The notes: generated by a model from the sequence alone, not told the origin. Counted from the first letter of the stretch, positions 1-9,788 are shown. The stretch is DNA of 31,570 nucleotides from an uncultured Prochlorococcus sp. (GCA_902573045.1 CACGIB010000009.1:1-31570); one strand, 5' to 3'. Translations and numbers: made by a program.

Positions 1-1
1 A

Positions 2-760
2 GATCAAGACTTTTTTTGCTTAGAGGGTACTCATCTCATTGAAGAATTGTTGAGGTCTGGGAAAACTCCCTCCAAAATTTTAGTTACTGAAAAATGGCTA
101 AGAAAAAATCAAAATCTAAGCAAAAAATTTCATCATTCATCAATAAATATTGTCACAGAGGAAGTCTTAGCATCTGCGATTTCAACAATTAATCCAGATG
201 GGATAGCAGCGTTAGTGGAGATTTCATCAATACCTAATTATCAGTTTAATAGTAAAGATGATTTTGTTCTTGTGCTCGACAGGATTCAAGATCCTGGGAA
301 TATGGGTAATCTTTTTAGAACTGCTCTAGCTGCGGGTGTTGATGTAATTTTCTTAGCTGGAGGTGCGCGCCCATTAAGCCAAAAGGTATTAAGGGCATCT
401 TCTGGGGCAGTTTTTCATCTACCATTTCAAAGATTTGATGGAACTGAAGAAGAAATATTAGATTCTTTATTTAAATCTTTGTATGAATTATCAAATGTAG
501 GATTTAAAATTTTCTCTACTAGTAGCCATAATAAAAGTTCAAAAAAACTTTCAAAACCCTACTGGGAAATCGATTGGTCTAAACGTACTGCGTTAATCTT
601 GGGTAATGAAGGTCAGGGTATTCATAAAAAAATTCAAGAAGCTTTTAATGAAACAATTACAATTCCGCATAGTGAGCTTGTAGAATCATTAAATGTGGCT
701 TGTGTTGCAGTTCCGTTATTACTAGAACGAAAAAGAGTCGCATATACCTCTAATAAATAA
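2..760 (+). CDS. SpoU/TrmH-family RNA 2'-O-methyltransferase, 5' end outside the window
   Basis: Methylates the 2'-hydroxyl of a ribose in rRNA or tRNA using S-adenosylmethionine, in the cytoplasm. The three SpoU motifs are visible: NPGNMGNLFRTALAAG (motif 1, with the conserved Asn and Arg), LILGNEGQG (motif 2) and IPHSELVESLNVACVAVPLL (motif 3, start of the knot helix). The first in-frame TTG is at 47, but the frame is open to base 2 and reads DQDFFCLEGTHLIEELLRSG, which matches the N-terminal substrate-binding domain of this family (usual pattern FLLEG.HLIEEAL). The true start therefore lies upstream, probably about 20-25 codons outside the window. It ends 7 nt before lpd, so the two may be cotranscribed. 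The exact RNA target (RlmB-, TsnR- or TrmH-like) cannot be told from this sequence. Confidence 0.9.
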   Translation, partial: DQDFFCLEGTHLIEELLRSGKTPSKILVTEKWLRKNQNLSKKFHHSSINIVTEEVLASAISTINPDGIAALVEISSIPNYQFNSKDDFVLVLDRIQDPGNMGNLFRTALAAGVDVIFLAGGARPLSQKVLRASSGAVFHLPFQRFDGTEEEILDSLFKSLYELSNVGFKIFSTSSHNKSSKKLSKPYWEIDWSKRTALILGNEGQGIHKKIQEAFNETITIPHSELVESLNVACVAVPLLLERKRVAYTSNK

Positions 761-767
761 ATAAAAA

Positions 768-2207
768 GTGACTGATTTAAGTTTTGATTTTGATTTAATC
801 GTAATAGGAGCAGGATATGGAGGTTTTGATGCCGCTAAACATGCTGCTGGTAATGGACTGAAAGTCGCAATAGTAGAATCTTCTGAAATGGGAGGCACTT
901 GTGTTAACAAGGGTTGTGTCCCCTCTAAAGCTCTTTTGGCTGCAAGTGGCAAAGTTAGAGAAATAGCTGATTATGAACATTTAGCTAAATTTGGTATTCA
1001 TGCTTCCCCAATAAGGTTCGAGAGATCAAAAATTGCAGAACATGCAAATAATTTAGTTTTAAATGTTAGAGAAAATTTAACAAAAACTCTTAAAAGAAGT
1101 GGAGTTGAAATTATTTTGGGCATTGGCAGAATTGAAGGAAATCAAAAAGTAGGAGTAAGAGATAAAAACGGAATTGATAAAATTTTTACATGTAAGAATA
1201 TTGTTATAGCAACTGGTTCTTCTCCTTTTGTGCCTCGTGGAATAACTTTGGATAATAGGACTGTATTTACTAGTGATGATGCGGTTAAACTTGAGTGGCT
1301 TCCAAGATGGATAGCTATTATTGGAAGCGGATATATAGGATTAGAATTTGCTGATGTTTATACCGCGCTAGGTTGTGAAGTTACCATGATCGAGGCTTTG
1401 GAAAATATTATGCCAACATTTGATCCAGACATCACAAAAATTGCTAAGAAGAACCTTATTCAAGCAAGAGATATAGACACAAAATCAAATGTCTTTGCGA
1501 CAAAAATAACACCTGGATGTCCTGTACAAATAGAACTTACAGATGCAAAATCTAAGGAAGTAGTAGAAACTTTAGAAGTTGATGCTGTACTAGTTGCGAC
1601 TGGTAGAAGTCCTAATAGTAATAACTTAAATCTTGAGTCTGTTGGGATCGAAACAGTAAAAGGTTTCATTCCTGTTGATGATCAAATGAGAGTTAAAAAT
1701 GGTGATGAAATAATACCTAACATTTGGGCTGTTGGTGATGTAACAGGCAAACTTATGCTTGCTCATACAGCTGCAGCGCAAGGCACTATTGCTGTTGATA
1801 ATATTTGCGGTGGTAATGTCGAAATTAACTATAAAAGTATCCCTGCGGCAACCTTTACTCACCCTGAGATTAGTTCAGTTGGTCTCTCTGAAGTTGAAGC
1901 TAAAGAGATATCTGAAGAAGAAAATTTTACTTTGGGAGTTGTCAAAAGTTTCTTTAAGGCTAATTCAAAAGCATTGGCTGAGTTAGAGAGTGATGGATTG
2001 CTAAAGTTGATTTTCAATAAAGATAATGGAAAAGTATTAGGTGCTCATATTTTTGGGTTACATGCAGCTGATTTGATTCAAGAAATTTCGAACGCTATTT
2101 CAAGGAACCAAGATGTAATTGAACTATCTAAAGAAGTTCATACTCATCCCACTCTTAGTGAAGTGGTTGAGGTCGCGTATAAACAAGCGGCATCTCAAAT
2201 AAAATAA
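768..2207 (+). CDS. lpd: Dihydrolipoamide dehydrogenase (E3)
   Basis: FAD-dependent disulfide oxidoreductase that reoxidises dihydrolipoyl groups with NAD+; E3 subunit of pyruvate dehydrogenase and L-protein of glycine cleavage. Start is GTG at 768, 7 nt after the previous stop. Visible: the FAD-binding GAGYGG near residues 14-19, the redox disulfide in GGTCVNKGCVPSK (Cys45 and Cys50), an NAD-binding motif IIGSGYIGLEFADV around residue 185, the second FAD contact WAVGDVTGKLMLAHTA, and the dimerisation-domain HTHPTLSE carrying the catalytic His-Glu pair near the C terminus. At 479 residues it has normal family length. The E1-alpha partner gene pdhA lies about 9 kb away in the same window on the other strand, so the complex genes are scattered as is usual in cyanobacteria. 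trpC follows after 12 nt. Confidence 0.96.
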   Translation: MTDLSFDFDLIVIGAGYGGFDAAKHAAGNGLKVAIVESSEMGGTCVNKGCVPSKALLAASGKVREIADYEHLAKFGIHASPIRFERSKIAEHANNLVLNVRENLTKTLKRSGVEIILGIGRIEGNQKVGVRDKNGIDKIFTCKNIVIATGSSPFVPRGITLDNRTVFTSDDAVKLEWLPRWIAIIGSGYIGLEFADVYTALGCEVTMIEALENIMPTFDPDITKIAKKNLIQARDIDTKSNVFATKITPGCPVQIELTDAKSKEVVETLEVDAVLVATGRSPNSNNLNLESVGIETVKGFIPVDDQMRVKNGDEIIPNIWAVGDVTGKLMLAHTAAAQGTIAVDNICGGNVEINYKSIPAATFTHPEISSVGLSEVEAKEISEEENFTLGVVKSFFKANSKALAELESDGLLKLIFNKDNGKVLGAHIFGLHAADLIQEISNAISRNQDVIELSKEVHTHPTLSEVVEVAYKQAASQIK

Positions 2208-2219
2208 TATCTAAAATTA

Positions 2220-3107
2220 ATGGAAATAAGACGTAGGCCACCAAATCCAACAGTAAGGGTAGAAAATTTAGAATATGCTGTACCTCATAGAGAAGCACAA
2301 GCAAAAAATATTTTAGAAGAAATTGTATGGCACAAGGACATTGAAATTAAGAATTTTAAAAAAATAGTTTCTTTAGAAGATCTAATAAAAAAGATTGAAA
2401 ACCTTCCTGCTCCCAAAGATTTTTACAAAAATATCTTGGAATCAAAAATAAAACCAGGAGTAATTGCTGAAATAAAAAAAGCTAGTCCGAGTAAAGGGGT
2501 TATTAGGAAAGATTTTAACCCTGAAGATATAGCAATTTGTTATGAAGGATTAGGTGCATCATGTATCTCAGTACTTACAGATAAAAGATTTTTCCAAGGT
2601 AGTTATGAAATACTTGAAACTGTTAGGAAAACAACTAATCTCCCTCTACTCTGTAAAGATTTTATTATTTCTGCCTATCAGATTTATAAAGCAAGGGTAT
2701 CTGGTGCTGATGCAATATTATTAATCGCTGCGATTTTAAGTGATGACGATTTAATTTATCTAAAGAAGATAGCTGATAATTTAAAGATGAGTGTTCTTGT
2801 TGAAGTCCATAATGATAATGAATTGGAAAGGATTCTAAACTTAAAATCTTTTAATTTGATTGGAATAAATAATAGGGACTTAAAGACTTTTAAAACGGAT
2901 TTAAAAACATCAATAGAATTGATGAATATATATGCAGATATATTTTTAAAACAAAATATTCTTCCCATTAGTGAATCTGGAATTAATTGTGCCGAAGATT
3001 TAGAATCGCTTAGATCTATTGGAATCAAGGGAGTATTAATTGGTGAAACTTTTATGAGAGAAAGTGATATTGAACAATCTTTCAAGAAATTATTTAATTC
3101 AATTTAA
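2220..3107 (+). CDS. trpC: Indole-3-glycerol-phosphate synthase
   Basis: Catalyses ring closure and decarboxylation of carboxyphenylaminodeoxyribulose phosphate to indole-3-glycerol phosphate in tryptophan synthesis. The TIM-barrel signature is intact: [13 protein letters not shown] (catalytic Lys in strand 1), [13 protein letters not shown] (strand 2), [20 protein letters not shown] (strand 3), [30 protein letters not shown] and [10 protein letters not shown] (phosphate-binding end). About 50 residues precede the barrel ([11 protein letters not shown] onward), an extension I recall as common in cyanobacterial TrpC. The gene starts at ATG 12 nt after lpd, suggesting cotranscription. No other trp gene is present here, so the tryptophan pathway is dispersed. 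Confidence 0.95.
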   Translation: MEIRRRPPNPTVRVENLEYAVPHREAQAKNILEEIVWHKDIEIKNFKKIVSLEDLIKKIENLPAPKDFYKNILESKIKPGVIAEIKKASPSKGVIRKDFNPEDIAICYEGLGASCISVLTDKRFFQGSYEILETVRKTTNLPLLCKDFIISAYQIYKARVSGADAILLIAAILSDDDLIYLKKIADNLKMSVLVEVHNDNELERILNLKSFNLIGINNRDLKTFKTDLKTSIELMNIYADIFLKQNILPISESGINCAEDLESLRSIGIKGVLIGETFMRESDIEQSFKKLFNSI

Positions 3108-3162
3108 TTTTGACTTCAAATCGTGCTATAAAATTGAATAAACAGAGTTGTACTGAATATAT

Positions 3163-3834
3163 ATGCAGGCTGTAATTTTAACAGGTATAGTTGCAGGATT
3201 TGTACATGTTATGAGTGGCGCTGATCATCTAATTGCAATGGCACCAGCAGCGATTAATGATCCCCAAAAAGCTCTTAAAAATAGTTTCTCATGGGGCTTA
3301 GGTCACTCTTCAGGTGTCCTCTTGTTAGCTTTCCTAGCGATTTTTATTAAGGATATTACACCATTAAACAAATTTTCCAATATTGCTGAATTCCTAGTTG
3401 GAATTTCTCTTCTAATTGTTGGAGTATTCGCTATAAAAAATTCTTTTCAATTAAGTGTTCACTCGCATTCCCATAAGCATGATAATGGAATTGCCCATCG
3501 TCACTTTCACTTTCATTTTAAGGAACAAAAAACTAATAATAAGCACTCACATGCTTTGACAGGTTTAGGCTTGCTTCACGGCATAGCTGGAGGTTCGCAT
3601 TTTCTTGCAGTTCTTCCTGCTTTAGCACTACCTTTAATAAGCGCTTGTTTATATTTGATTTCATATTTATTTGGATCACTAGCATGTATGAATCTTTTTA
3701 CTTGTTTAATATCTTTCACTACCTTTAAAGCAAGTCAAAAATTTATCAAAAGATTAATAGCTTTAGCAGGAGGGCTTTCCTTTTCTTTGGGATTATTTTG
3801 GATTCAAAGAAGTGCTTCTGTTTTTTTGAATTAA
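3163..3834 (+). CDS. sodT: UreH/NicO-like membrane metal permease, probable nickel transporter beside NiSOD
   Basis: Polytopic membrane protein of 223 residues. Helix 1 carries GFVHVMSGADHLIAMAPAAI, resembling the His/Asp-containing helix of UreH/NicO nickel-cobalt permeases. A later helix carries GLLHGIAGGSHFLAVLPAL. Between them is a histidine-rich cytosolic or lumenal loop (about residues 100-128; HSHSHKH and HRHFHFHF) typical of metal-handling proteins. It is convergent with, and overlaps by 42 nt, the sodX reading frame, next to sodN. That context favours nickel supply to NiSOD. I recall sodT as a name used for the putative transporter near sodN in marine picocyanobacteria; the symbol rests on that memory plus position. 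Transport substrate is inferred, and cobalt, or a role in urease supply, cannot be excluded. Confidence 0.72.
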   Translation: MQAVILTGIVAGFVHVMSGADHLIAMAPAAINDPQKALKNSFSWGLGHSSGVLLLAFLAIFIKDITPLNKFSNIAEFLVGISLLIVGVFAIKNSFQLSVHSHSHKHDNGIAHRHFHFHFKEQKTNNKHSHALTGLGLLHGIAGGSHFLAVLPALALPLISACLYLISYLFGSLACMNLFTCLISFTTFKASQKFIKRLIALAGGLSFSLGLFWIQRSASVFLN

Positions 3835-4197
3835 GAAATTTTTTAAATTAGGAATAATTAATTTAGAGGTGACAATCCCAATTATTTTTTCGTTATTGAT
3901 TAATCCAAATTTATTACTATCTTCACTAAATTCAATATTGTCGCCCAGTACCTTAATATTATTTTGATTAACTGAATTTATCCTTTTTATTAGTTTTTGA
4001 TTTTTAATTGGATGATTAAAAATAACTATTTGTCTATTTTTTAGTATTGATTTATTCGTTTTATATTTTTTAAAAAAAACAATATCTCCTTCTTTTAGAT
4101 AAGGTAACATCGATTCACCACTAATAATGGCTGATTTTCTTAAACCTAAAAAAAATAAAATTAAATCAAAAAAACTTTTGAAAATAATTCTGATCAA
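3793..4197 (-). CDS. sodX: S26-type signal peptidase, NiSOD maturation protease
   Basis: Short (134-residue) Ser-Lys peptidase expected to remove the leader of the nickel superoxide dismutase encoded directly upstream, freeing the His1 amine that binds nickel. An N-terminal hydrophobic helix (residues 4-19) would anchor it in the membrane. The catalytic serine motif is SGESMLP with Ser29, followed by KEGD; the presumed general base is Lys71 in KLIKRI; LGDN matches the family's box D/E region. It is shorter than type I leader peptidases, as expected for the SodX branch. Start is TTG at 4197, overlapping the sodN stop in a TTGA arrangement, so translation is probably coupled. Its 3' end overlaps the convergent permease gene by 42 nt. 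Confidence 0.85.
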   Translation of the reverse strand: MIRIIFKSFFDLILFFLGLRKSAIISGESMLPYLKEGDIVFFKKYKTNKSILKNRQIVIFNHPIKNQKLIKRINSVNQNNIKVLGDNIEFSEDSNKFGLINNEKIIGIVTSKLIIPNLKNFLIQKNRSTSLNPK

Positions 4198-4667
4198 CTA
4201 GCTTTTACAAATGCGTCTGATCTTCCTTTTGAGGCCCAGAAAATATTATGAATCTTTTCTACATAACTCATAAGTTCTTCAGCTTGCGCTAGATCAATAT
4301 TAACTTTGCACGCACTGCATAATTTAGCCGCCTTCCAAATGGTTTCATGTAAGTCTGGATAAGTCTCTAAATGAACCGGTTTAAAGTAATCTGTCCACAA
4401 AATTAGAATTTCTTTCTTTGTTTCTTTTGCTTGCTCTTCTTTAACTGCAACATATCTAGAAAATGTATTACTGTATGTAGCCCACTCTGCTGAATCAGTG
4501 CTAGAGGGAGCTTCTAGTGCAATAAGTTTTTTTGTCATTGATAAAACTGCTTCAGCAGCAACTCTAGTAGATGCTGGATCATAAACACCACAAGGACCAT
4601 CACAGTGAGCATGGACTATTATTGGGGATTTTTTAACTAGAAAAGAATTGATGAATTTACTGAACAT
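4194..4667 (-). CDS. sodN: Nickel-dependent superoxide dismutase
   Basis: Dismutates superoxide to oxygen and hydrogen peroxide with a nickel centre. The diagnostic nickel hook HCDGPCGVY is present at residues 21-29: His21, Cys22 and Cys26 become His1, Cys2 and Cys6 after cleavage following Ala20. The remaining four-helix-bundle sequence is of normal length (157 residues in total). The 20-residue leader is not an obvious Sec signal peptide: it has two lysines at 12-13 and only a short hydrophobic stretch, which suits cytosolic processing by the downstream protease. ATG start at 4667. The gene is cotranscribed with sodX (TTGA overlap). Replacing iron SOD by NiSOD is typical of iron-poor open-ocean picocyanobacteria, so the cell must import nickel. 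Confidence 0.96.
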   Translation of the reverse strand: MFSKFINSFLVKKSPIIVHAHCDGPCGVYDPASTRVAAEAVLSMTKKLIALEAPSSTDSAEWATYSNTFSRYVAVKEEQAKETKKEILILWTDYFKPVHLETYPDLHETIWKAAKLCSACKVNIDLAQAEELMSYVEKIHNIFWASKGRSDAFVKAS

Positions 4668-4745
4668 TTCAAATATATGATGATGTATATATATTACTTG
4701 GAGATTAACTAAATTGAAAAGTCTTAGATATTTTTCTTACTTAAT

Positions 4746-5318
4746 TTAATTGACTTTTAATAATTCAACTTCAAATATCAAAGTTGCATTGGGGGGTATA
4801 ACGTTTCCAGCCCCTCTTGATCCGTATCCAAGTTCCGGAGGTATTGTTAATTTTCTTTTACCTCCAACTTTCATGCCTGCGACACCTTCGTCCCAACCTT
4901 TTATTACTCGTCCGGCGCCTAATGGGAAGCTGAATGGAGCTCTACCGATACTGGTATCAAATTGTGTTCCGTCTTCTAGAGTTCCTGTATAATTTACAGT
5001 AACTGTTTGCCCAGCACTAGCTTCATCTCCTTCCCCATTTACGATATCCGAAATAATTAGACCACTTTCTGTAGTCCTTGAATTGGTTTCTGATTGTGTT
5101 TCTTCAGCCATAGCGAAAAGTATAGGATTTGGATCTGATGGGTCTAGCTCAAATAAATTATTATTTGAAACATTTGATGATTTCCCAATAGGTTTTTTTT
5201 GAATTAACTGAGTTTCTGATTCTGCAGCATTAACAACTTGTGGTGAATTAAATTGACTGAATAGAGTTAATGAAACACAAAAAACAAAAACTGCAAAACT
5301 AATAAAAACTTCTCTCAC
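4746..5318 (-). CDS. FKBP-type peptidyl-prolyl cis-trans isomerase, exported
   Basis: Protein-folding isomerase expected in the periplasm or thylakoid lumen. Residues about 1-31 form a signal peptide or anchor with a hydrophobic core ([16 protein letters not shown]) ending near VVNAAE. A low-complexity linker follows. The FKBP domain occupies about residues 85-190, with [55 protein letters not shown] and [15 protein letters not shown]. The aromatic/Asp residues of the FKBP pocket (Y, F, D, W, Y, F) are all in place, so activity is likely. Start is GTG at 5318. It is divergent from lnt (86-nt gap) and sits upstream of sodN on the same strand, 78 nt away. Confidence 0.93.
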   Translation of the reverse strand: MREVFISFAVFVFCVSLTLFSQFNSPQVVNAAESETQLIQKKPIGKSSNVSNNNLFELDPSDPNPILFAMAEETQSETNSRTTESGLIISDIVNGEGDEASAGQTVTVNYTGTLEDGTQFDTSIGRAPFSFPLGAGRVIKGWDEGVAGMKVGGKRKLTIPPELGYGSRGAGNVIPPNATLIFEVELLKVN

Positions 5319-5404
5319 TTAAATTTTGAAAGTTACTAAAACTAATCTTACAGAATAAAGGTACAATAAATGCGTGATTATAAATTTAATTTCGTAATTT
5401 TAGA

Positions 5405-6892
5405 TTGTTAATCCCGACTCAAATTAAAAGTTTAAGACAATATTTTTACCCTTGTTTAGGTGGGATTTTAGGAGGAATTTCAGTCTCAACTCACTTTTGG
5501 TTGATTTTTATGCCGATATCTTTATTTATTCTATGGGAGGGAAGTGAAAGAAAAATAGCAAATTTTTGGTGGGGTTTTTTCTTTGTTTTGATAAGTCATT
5601 CATGGTTATATGATCTTCATCCATTGACATGGATGGGGTTTTCATGGTTTGCAAGTTTAATAATTGCCATTTCAATATTATTAGTTTGCGCTTTTTTGGG
5701 TGGGTTTTTAGTTTATTTATGGGGGCTGTTAGTTGAAATGATTCTCTGGAAAGAGAATGTTTTTAAAATGAAAATTATGCCTTTAACCATAAAAGTATTT
5801 TTTTTATCTTTGACTTGGGGGATTGGCGAATTGATACTTTCTCAAACACCTTTTTTCTGGATAGGTTTAGGTGAAAGTCTAGTCCCAGGTGATATTTATC
5901 TTGCTGGTTTGGCAAGATGGATTGGTGCAAGTGGTTTATGCGTATTACAAATATTGATTGGATTTTGGATTTTTATTAGTCACGGTAGATGGAGAAGAAA
6001 ACTTCATTTTAAAAAAATATTTATTTTTGGACTTTTGATAATTGTTTTCTTACATTTATTTGGGGCCCTAACAAATCCAATAAAAAGAAATTCTGAATTT
6101 CCCGTGGCTATTTGGCAAACAAATATCCCAACAAGAGAAAAATTAAAAATAGATGATGAGTTTATTAAAGAAAAACAATCTATCGCTCAAGCATATGCTT
6201 TAGACAAGCAAGCAAAACTTCTTGTTGCTCCTGAAGGAACTCTATCTAGTAATTTTTATTTATCTAAAGGGATTAAGGTTAATACTTTGGCAGGAGGTTT
6301 CAGAAATTACGATAATGAGTTAAGAAGTTCTTTATTAGGATTTCAAATTGGAGATAAATCTTTTACCTCTTTCATAGATAAAAATAGACTAGTTCCATTA
6401 GGTGAAAAAATACCTAGATTTCTGAATAGTTTTTCAAGAGGATTATCTGCAGTAGGAGGAATTCAACCAGGCTCTGATTCAAGATTTTTTGATCCTAAAT
6501 TTACACCCCCATTAGCAGTAGCTATCTGTTATGAAATTAGTGATGGAGTGAAAATAAGAAAGGCTATTAATAGCGGTGCAAAACTAATAATAACTGCAGC
6601 AAATTTAGATCCCTATCCTACTAAGCTTTATGATCAATTCCTATCTTTGGCGAGGCTAAGAAGTATTGAAAATAAGAAATATAATTTACTTGTATCAAAC
6701 ACAGGCCCTTCGGGTTTAGTTCAGGATGAAGGAAAAATAGTTCAAATGCTAGATTTAAATGTTGAGCAAAATGAAATAGTTTACCCTAAATTTTCATCCG
6801 AAAAGACTTTCTATACACAATTTGGAGATAAACCTATTTTATTTTTGTTTATATTTTTTGTAGGATTAAATATCTTTTGGAAAATTAATTAA
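5405..6892 (+). CDS. lnt: Apolipoprotein N-acyltransferase
   Basis: Inner-membrane enzyme that adds the third acyl chain to the N-terminal cysteine of lipoproteins. About six hydrophobic segments occupy roughly residues 12-220, followed by a periplasmic nitrilase-fold domain. The nitrilase triad is visible: Glu277 in VAPEGT, Lys335 in PLGEKIP and Cys375 in AICYEIS. A final C-terminal helix ([13 protein letters not shown]) matches family topology. Length 495 is normal. Start is TTG at 5405, followed by LIPTQIKSL. The C-terminal 27 nt overlap the convergent mnmA gene. The FKBP gene is divergent. Confidence 0.92.
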   Translation: MLIPTQIKSLRQYFYPCLGGILGGISVSTHFWLIFMPISLFILWEGSERKIANFWWGFFFVLISHSWLYDLHPLTWMGFSWFASLIIAISILLVCAFLGGFLVYLWGLLVEMILWKENVFKMKIMPLTIKVFFLSLTWGIGELILSQTPFFWIGLGESLVPGDIYLAGLARWIGASGLCVLQILIGFWIFISHGRWRRKLHFKKIFIFGLLIIVFLHLFGALTNPIKRNSEFPVAIWQTNIPTREKLKIDDEFIKEKQSIAQAYALDKQAKLLVAPEGTLSSNFYLSKGIKVNTLAGGFRNYDNELRSSLLGFQIGDKSFTSFIDKNRLVPLGEKIPRFLNSFSRGLSAVGGIQPGSDSRFFDPKFTPPLAVAICYEISDGVKIRKAINSGAKLIITAANLDPYPTKLYDQFLSLARLRSIENKKYNLLVSNTGPSGLVQDEGKIVQMLDLNVEQNEIVYPKFSSEKTFYTQFGDKPILFLFIFFVGLNIFWKIN

Positions 6893-8035
6893 TCCACCAC
6901 CTAATAAAATTTCTCCTTTATAAAAAACTGCAGCTTGTCCGGGCGTTACCGAACTTTGACTTTCTTCAAAAATTAATTTAAATGTTTTCGTCGGATTATC
7001 TAAATTTTTCAAAGGTATTAAAGTTCCTTTTACTGGATGACTTCTATATCTGATTTGTGCTTCTACTTCTATCTCTTGCTTAGGTTCTTCGATTGAAGCC
7101 CAGTTAACCTTACTAATTATTGCTTCTCTATTAAAAAGTTCACTTTTATCTGCTACATAAACTATGTTTTTTACCCTGTCTAAACTTTTTACGTACAATG
7201 GTTCAGGCCAAGCAATTCCCAAACCTTTTCTTTGGCCTACTGTAAAGTGCTGAATACCATTGTGATTCCCAAGGACTTTCCCATTTACATGCACAATTTC
7301 TCCTTCTTTTGACTTAATGTGCTTGTCGATAAATCTGTGCATTGATCCATAATGCTCAACTAAACATAAATCTTGACTTTCTGGTTTTTGAGCAGTTCTA
7401 AGGCCTAATCTCAAGGCTTCCTTTCTTGTTTCTTCTTTTTTCATTTCACCAAGAGGAAATATTAATCTGCTTAGTACTTCTTGTGAAAGAGAATAAAGAA
7501 AATAGCTTTGGTCTTTGTTTTCGTCAGCACCTCTGAGAAGAAGGAAGTCCTTAAATACAAAGTTCTTACAATTAAGTGTTTCAGCATGAGATGATTTTTT
7601 TATTCTTGCGTAATGCCCTGTCGCAATATGAGTAAAGTCTTTTTTGTTTATTGCGTAATTAAGCATCTCTTCAAACTTCACATTCTTATTGCACATCGAA
7701 CATGGAAGTGGAGTCAATCCTTTCTCGTAGCCTTCAGTAGTTTTTTTAATTACCTCTCTTTCGAAAATTTCTCTTGAATCTATTATTTTATGATTAATTC
7801 CTAAATCTTCACAAAGACCAGCAGCATCTACTAATCCTTCAGAGCAACAGGAGCCTTGTCCTTTCATTAGCCAAAGAGTTAGTCCCTCAACATCCCATCC
7901 ACTTTCCACTAGAAGAGCAGCTGAAAGGGAACTATCTACACCACCAGAAAGACCTACAATGATATTTTTCTTCTTTTTAGTTTTATTATTAGAAAAATTG
8001 TTCTCTAATTTTTTATCCGTTTGAGTCTTTAACAT
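6866..8035 (-). CDS. mnmA: tRNA-uridine 2-sulfurtransferase
   Basis: Thiolates U34 of tRNA-Lys, -Glu and -Gln (s2U), using ATP and a persulfide sulfur donor; older name trmU. Motifs: PP-loop [10 protein letters not shown] (residues 28-37); PCSMCNK with the expected catalytic nucleophile Cys115; QDLCLV with the second cysteine, Cys224; GHYARI; and VGQRKGLG in the tRNA-binding part. An extra [15 protein letters not shown] segment at about 61-75 follows the first strand, a feature I associate with cyanobacterial and plastid-lineage MnmA. Length 389 is slightly above E. coli owing to a lysine-rich N-terminal tail. ATG start at 8035, 46 nt from the divergent nnrE start, so both promoters must share that short gap. 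Confidence 0.95.
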   Translation of the reverse strand: MLKTQTDKKLENNFSNNKTKKKKNIIVGLSGGVDSSLSAALLVESGWDVEGLTLWLMKGQGSCCSEGLVDAAGLCEDLGINHKIIDSREIFEREVIKKTTEGYEKGLTPLPCSMCNKNVKFEEMLNYAINKKDFTHIATGHYARIKKSSHAETLNCKNFVFKDFLLLRGADENKDQSYFLYSLSQEVLSRLIFPLGEMKKEETRKEALRLGLRTAQKPESQDLCLVEHYGSMHRFIDKHIKSKEGEIVHVNGKVLGNHNGIQHFTVGQRKGLGIAWPEPLYVKSLDRVKNIVYVADKSELFNREAIISKVNWASIEEPKQEIEVEAQIRYRSHPVKGTLIPLKNLDNPTKTFKLIFEESQSSVTPGQAAVFYKGEILLGGGLINFPKDI

Positions 8036-8081
8036 GGAAATTTAAATTTTTGAACAGTAATTCAATTGCTTTGTACTAATT

Positions 8082-9647
8082 ATGAACGAAATTGTATGGC
8101 CAACAATTGACTCTAAACATTTAATTGTTGATTCAAAGCAAATGATGACATTAGAGAAGGAAATGTTTTCTGATGGAATGCCTCAAGAAGCATTGATGGA
8201 AAAAGCTGGTATCCAAATTAGTAGATGGCTCTTAAAAAGGAAACCTCTTTTAAAGCATGGAATAACAGTTTTAATAGGTCCTGGACATAATGGTGGAGAT
8301 GGTGCCGTAATAGCTAGAGAGCTTTTCTTGAAAGGTTTTTTAGTAAAGGTATGGTGTCCATTCCCGATAAAAAAAACATTAACAAATAACCACCTTAATT
8401 ATCTTACATCTATTGGTGTCACGAAATTGGTAGAGCCTCCTGATGCAAATGGGAGCGAACTATGGATTGATGCGGTTTTTGGTAATAATCAAGTAAGAAA
8501 AGTTGATAATGAATTAATTAAACTTTTTAATCAAAAATTTCATAACAAATATGGCAAGGTAATAAGCATTGATATTCCAACAGGATTATGTCCTGATAAA
8601 GGAGAGCCTTTTTTAGATAATGCAGTAAAGGCAGACTATACCTTGGCCATTGGTCTTCATAAGATTGGGGTGATCCAAGATTCTGCTTTATCTTTTATTG
8701 GAGAATTGCATCATATCGATGTTGGGGTTCCAACTAGTAAGTTATCTAAGGTTGAAAAAAAATTTTTCAAGGTTACTTATCGGGACTTGAAAAATATTGA
8801 TTTACCTTCTTTACCTAAAAATTCCAATAAATATAAAAGAGGAAGGACATTATTAATCGCAGGAAGTGAAAAATATCCCGGGGCTGCATACTTAGCATTA
8901 AAAGGCGCTATTTCCAGTGGGGCAGGTTTTATTTCTGCAGTACTGCCTGAGTTAGTTGCTGAATCTATTTGGCAAGTTGCTCCAGAAATAGTTTTAAAAG
9001 GCACTATGCAATCTAATCAAAATAGCAATGCATCTTTGTTCAGTGGATTAAAGAATATTGATCTAAGTTCATATGACTCATTAGTTGTAGGCCCAGGGAT
9101 AGGAATTGATAATAATGATTGGCAAAAATCTAAAGACTTTCTTATTGGTTTTGAAGGATTATTGATCTTGGATGCAGATGCGCTTAATAGAATCTCGGAA
9201 TCTAAATTAGGATCAAAATTTTTTTTAGAAAGGAAATTCAAAACATGGATTACACCTCATAGCAAAGAGTTTTCAAGATTATTCCCAAATATTAAAGGTG
9301 AGACTAACGTTGAACTGGCTTTTAACGCAGCAAAAGAATTCAATATAAGTGTTTTGTTAAAGGGAGCTAATAGCATTGTTGCTGACAATAAAAAAGCATG
9401 GCAACTTTTTGGGACTGATTCTCAGACAGCCAGAGCTGGCTTAGGTGATCTTTTATCTGGATTTATAGCAGGCAGTTCTGCGATTGATTTAAATTTTAGT
9501 GGAAATATAACAACTGAATTTTTTGCTAAATACGTACTTTTACATTCATTTGCAGCGTCAAAGTGTAAAAAAGGATCAAATGCATCTGCAATTGGAGAAG
9601 AATTATCAAAATTAATGAGAAATAGTAAAACGAGACAAATATCTTGA
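8082..9647 (+). CDS. nnrD: Bifunctional NAD(P)H-hydrate epimerase / ADP-dependent NAD(P)H-hydrate dehydratase
   Basis: Repairs damaged NAD(P)HX: the N-terminal YjeF_N epimerase interconverts R and S hydrates, and the C-terminal ribokinase-like dehydratase restores NAD(P)H. Epimerase part, about residues 15-225: MEKAG, LIGPGHNGGDGAVIAREL, and SIDIPTGLCPDKG. Dehydratase part, about 240-515: KRGRTLLIAGSEKYPGAAYL, VVGPGIG, LDADAL, ITPHSKEF, LLKGANSIVAD and ARAGLGDLLSGFIAG, containing the catalytic Asp. In that last motif many homologues have AGTGD or GGMGD; here it is AGLGD, within normal variation. Length 521 fits the fused E. coli-type enzyme (the epimerase half is nnrE). ATG start. The sigma-factor gene follows after 141 nt. 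Confidence 0.92.
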   Translation: MNEIVWPTIDSKHLIVDSKQMMTLEKEMFSDGMPQEALMEKAGIQISRWLLKRKPLLKHGITVLIGPGHNGGDGAVIARELFLKGFLVKVWCPFPIKKTLTNNHLNYLTSIGVTKLVEPPDANGSELWIDAVFGNNQVRKVDNELIKLFNQKFHNKYGKVISIDIPTGLCPDKGEPFLDNAVKADYTLAIGLHKIGVIQDSALSFIGELHHIDVGVPTSKLSKVEKKFFKVTYRDLKNIDLPSLPKNSNKYKRGRTLLIAGSEKYPGAAYLALKGAISSGAGFISAVLPELVAESIWQVAPEIVLKGTMQSNQNSNASLFSGLKNIDLSSYDSLVVGPGIGIDNNDWQKSKDFLIGFEGLLILDADALNRISESKLGSKFFLERKFKTWITPHSKEFSRLFPNIKGETNVELAFNAAKEFNISVLLKGANSIVADNKKAWQLFGTDSQTARAGLGDLLSGFIAGSSAIDLNFSGNITTEFFAKYVLLHSFAASKCKKGSNASAIGEELSKLMRNSKTRQIS

Positions 9648-9788
9648 AAGAAACAATTTAAGAGAGTTATTTCTAGTTTTAAACACATAAATGTACAAAT
9701 ATTACGTGAAATCTGAAGCGCGCATTAAATATTTTGCTATTTCCAAAAAAGTATAGGAAAGTTTTAATACCTTATTTAGGTTATAAAA

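Noticed and set aside
2756..3085. 109-codon open frame opposite trpC
   Set aside because: Serine/leucine/phenylalanine-rich shadow of an AT-rich gene, with no independent start signal.
9692..9705. NtcA-like GTA...TAC pair upstream of the sigma-factor gene
   Set aside because: The spacer is again 7 bases and no -10 box lies at the expected distance.
9691..9756. 21-codon ATG ORF in the 141-nt leader of the sigma-factor gene, possible upstream peptide
   Set aside because: Too short for statistical support, no ribosome-binding sequence before it and no sign of attenuator hairpins. Worth only a conservation check.
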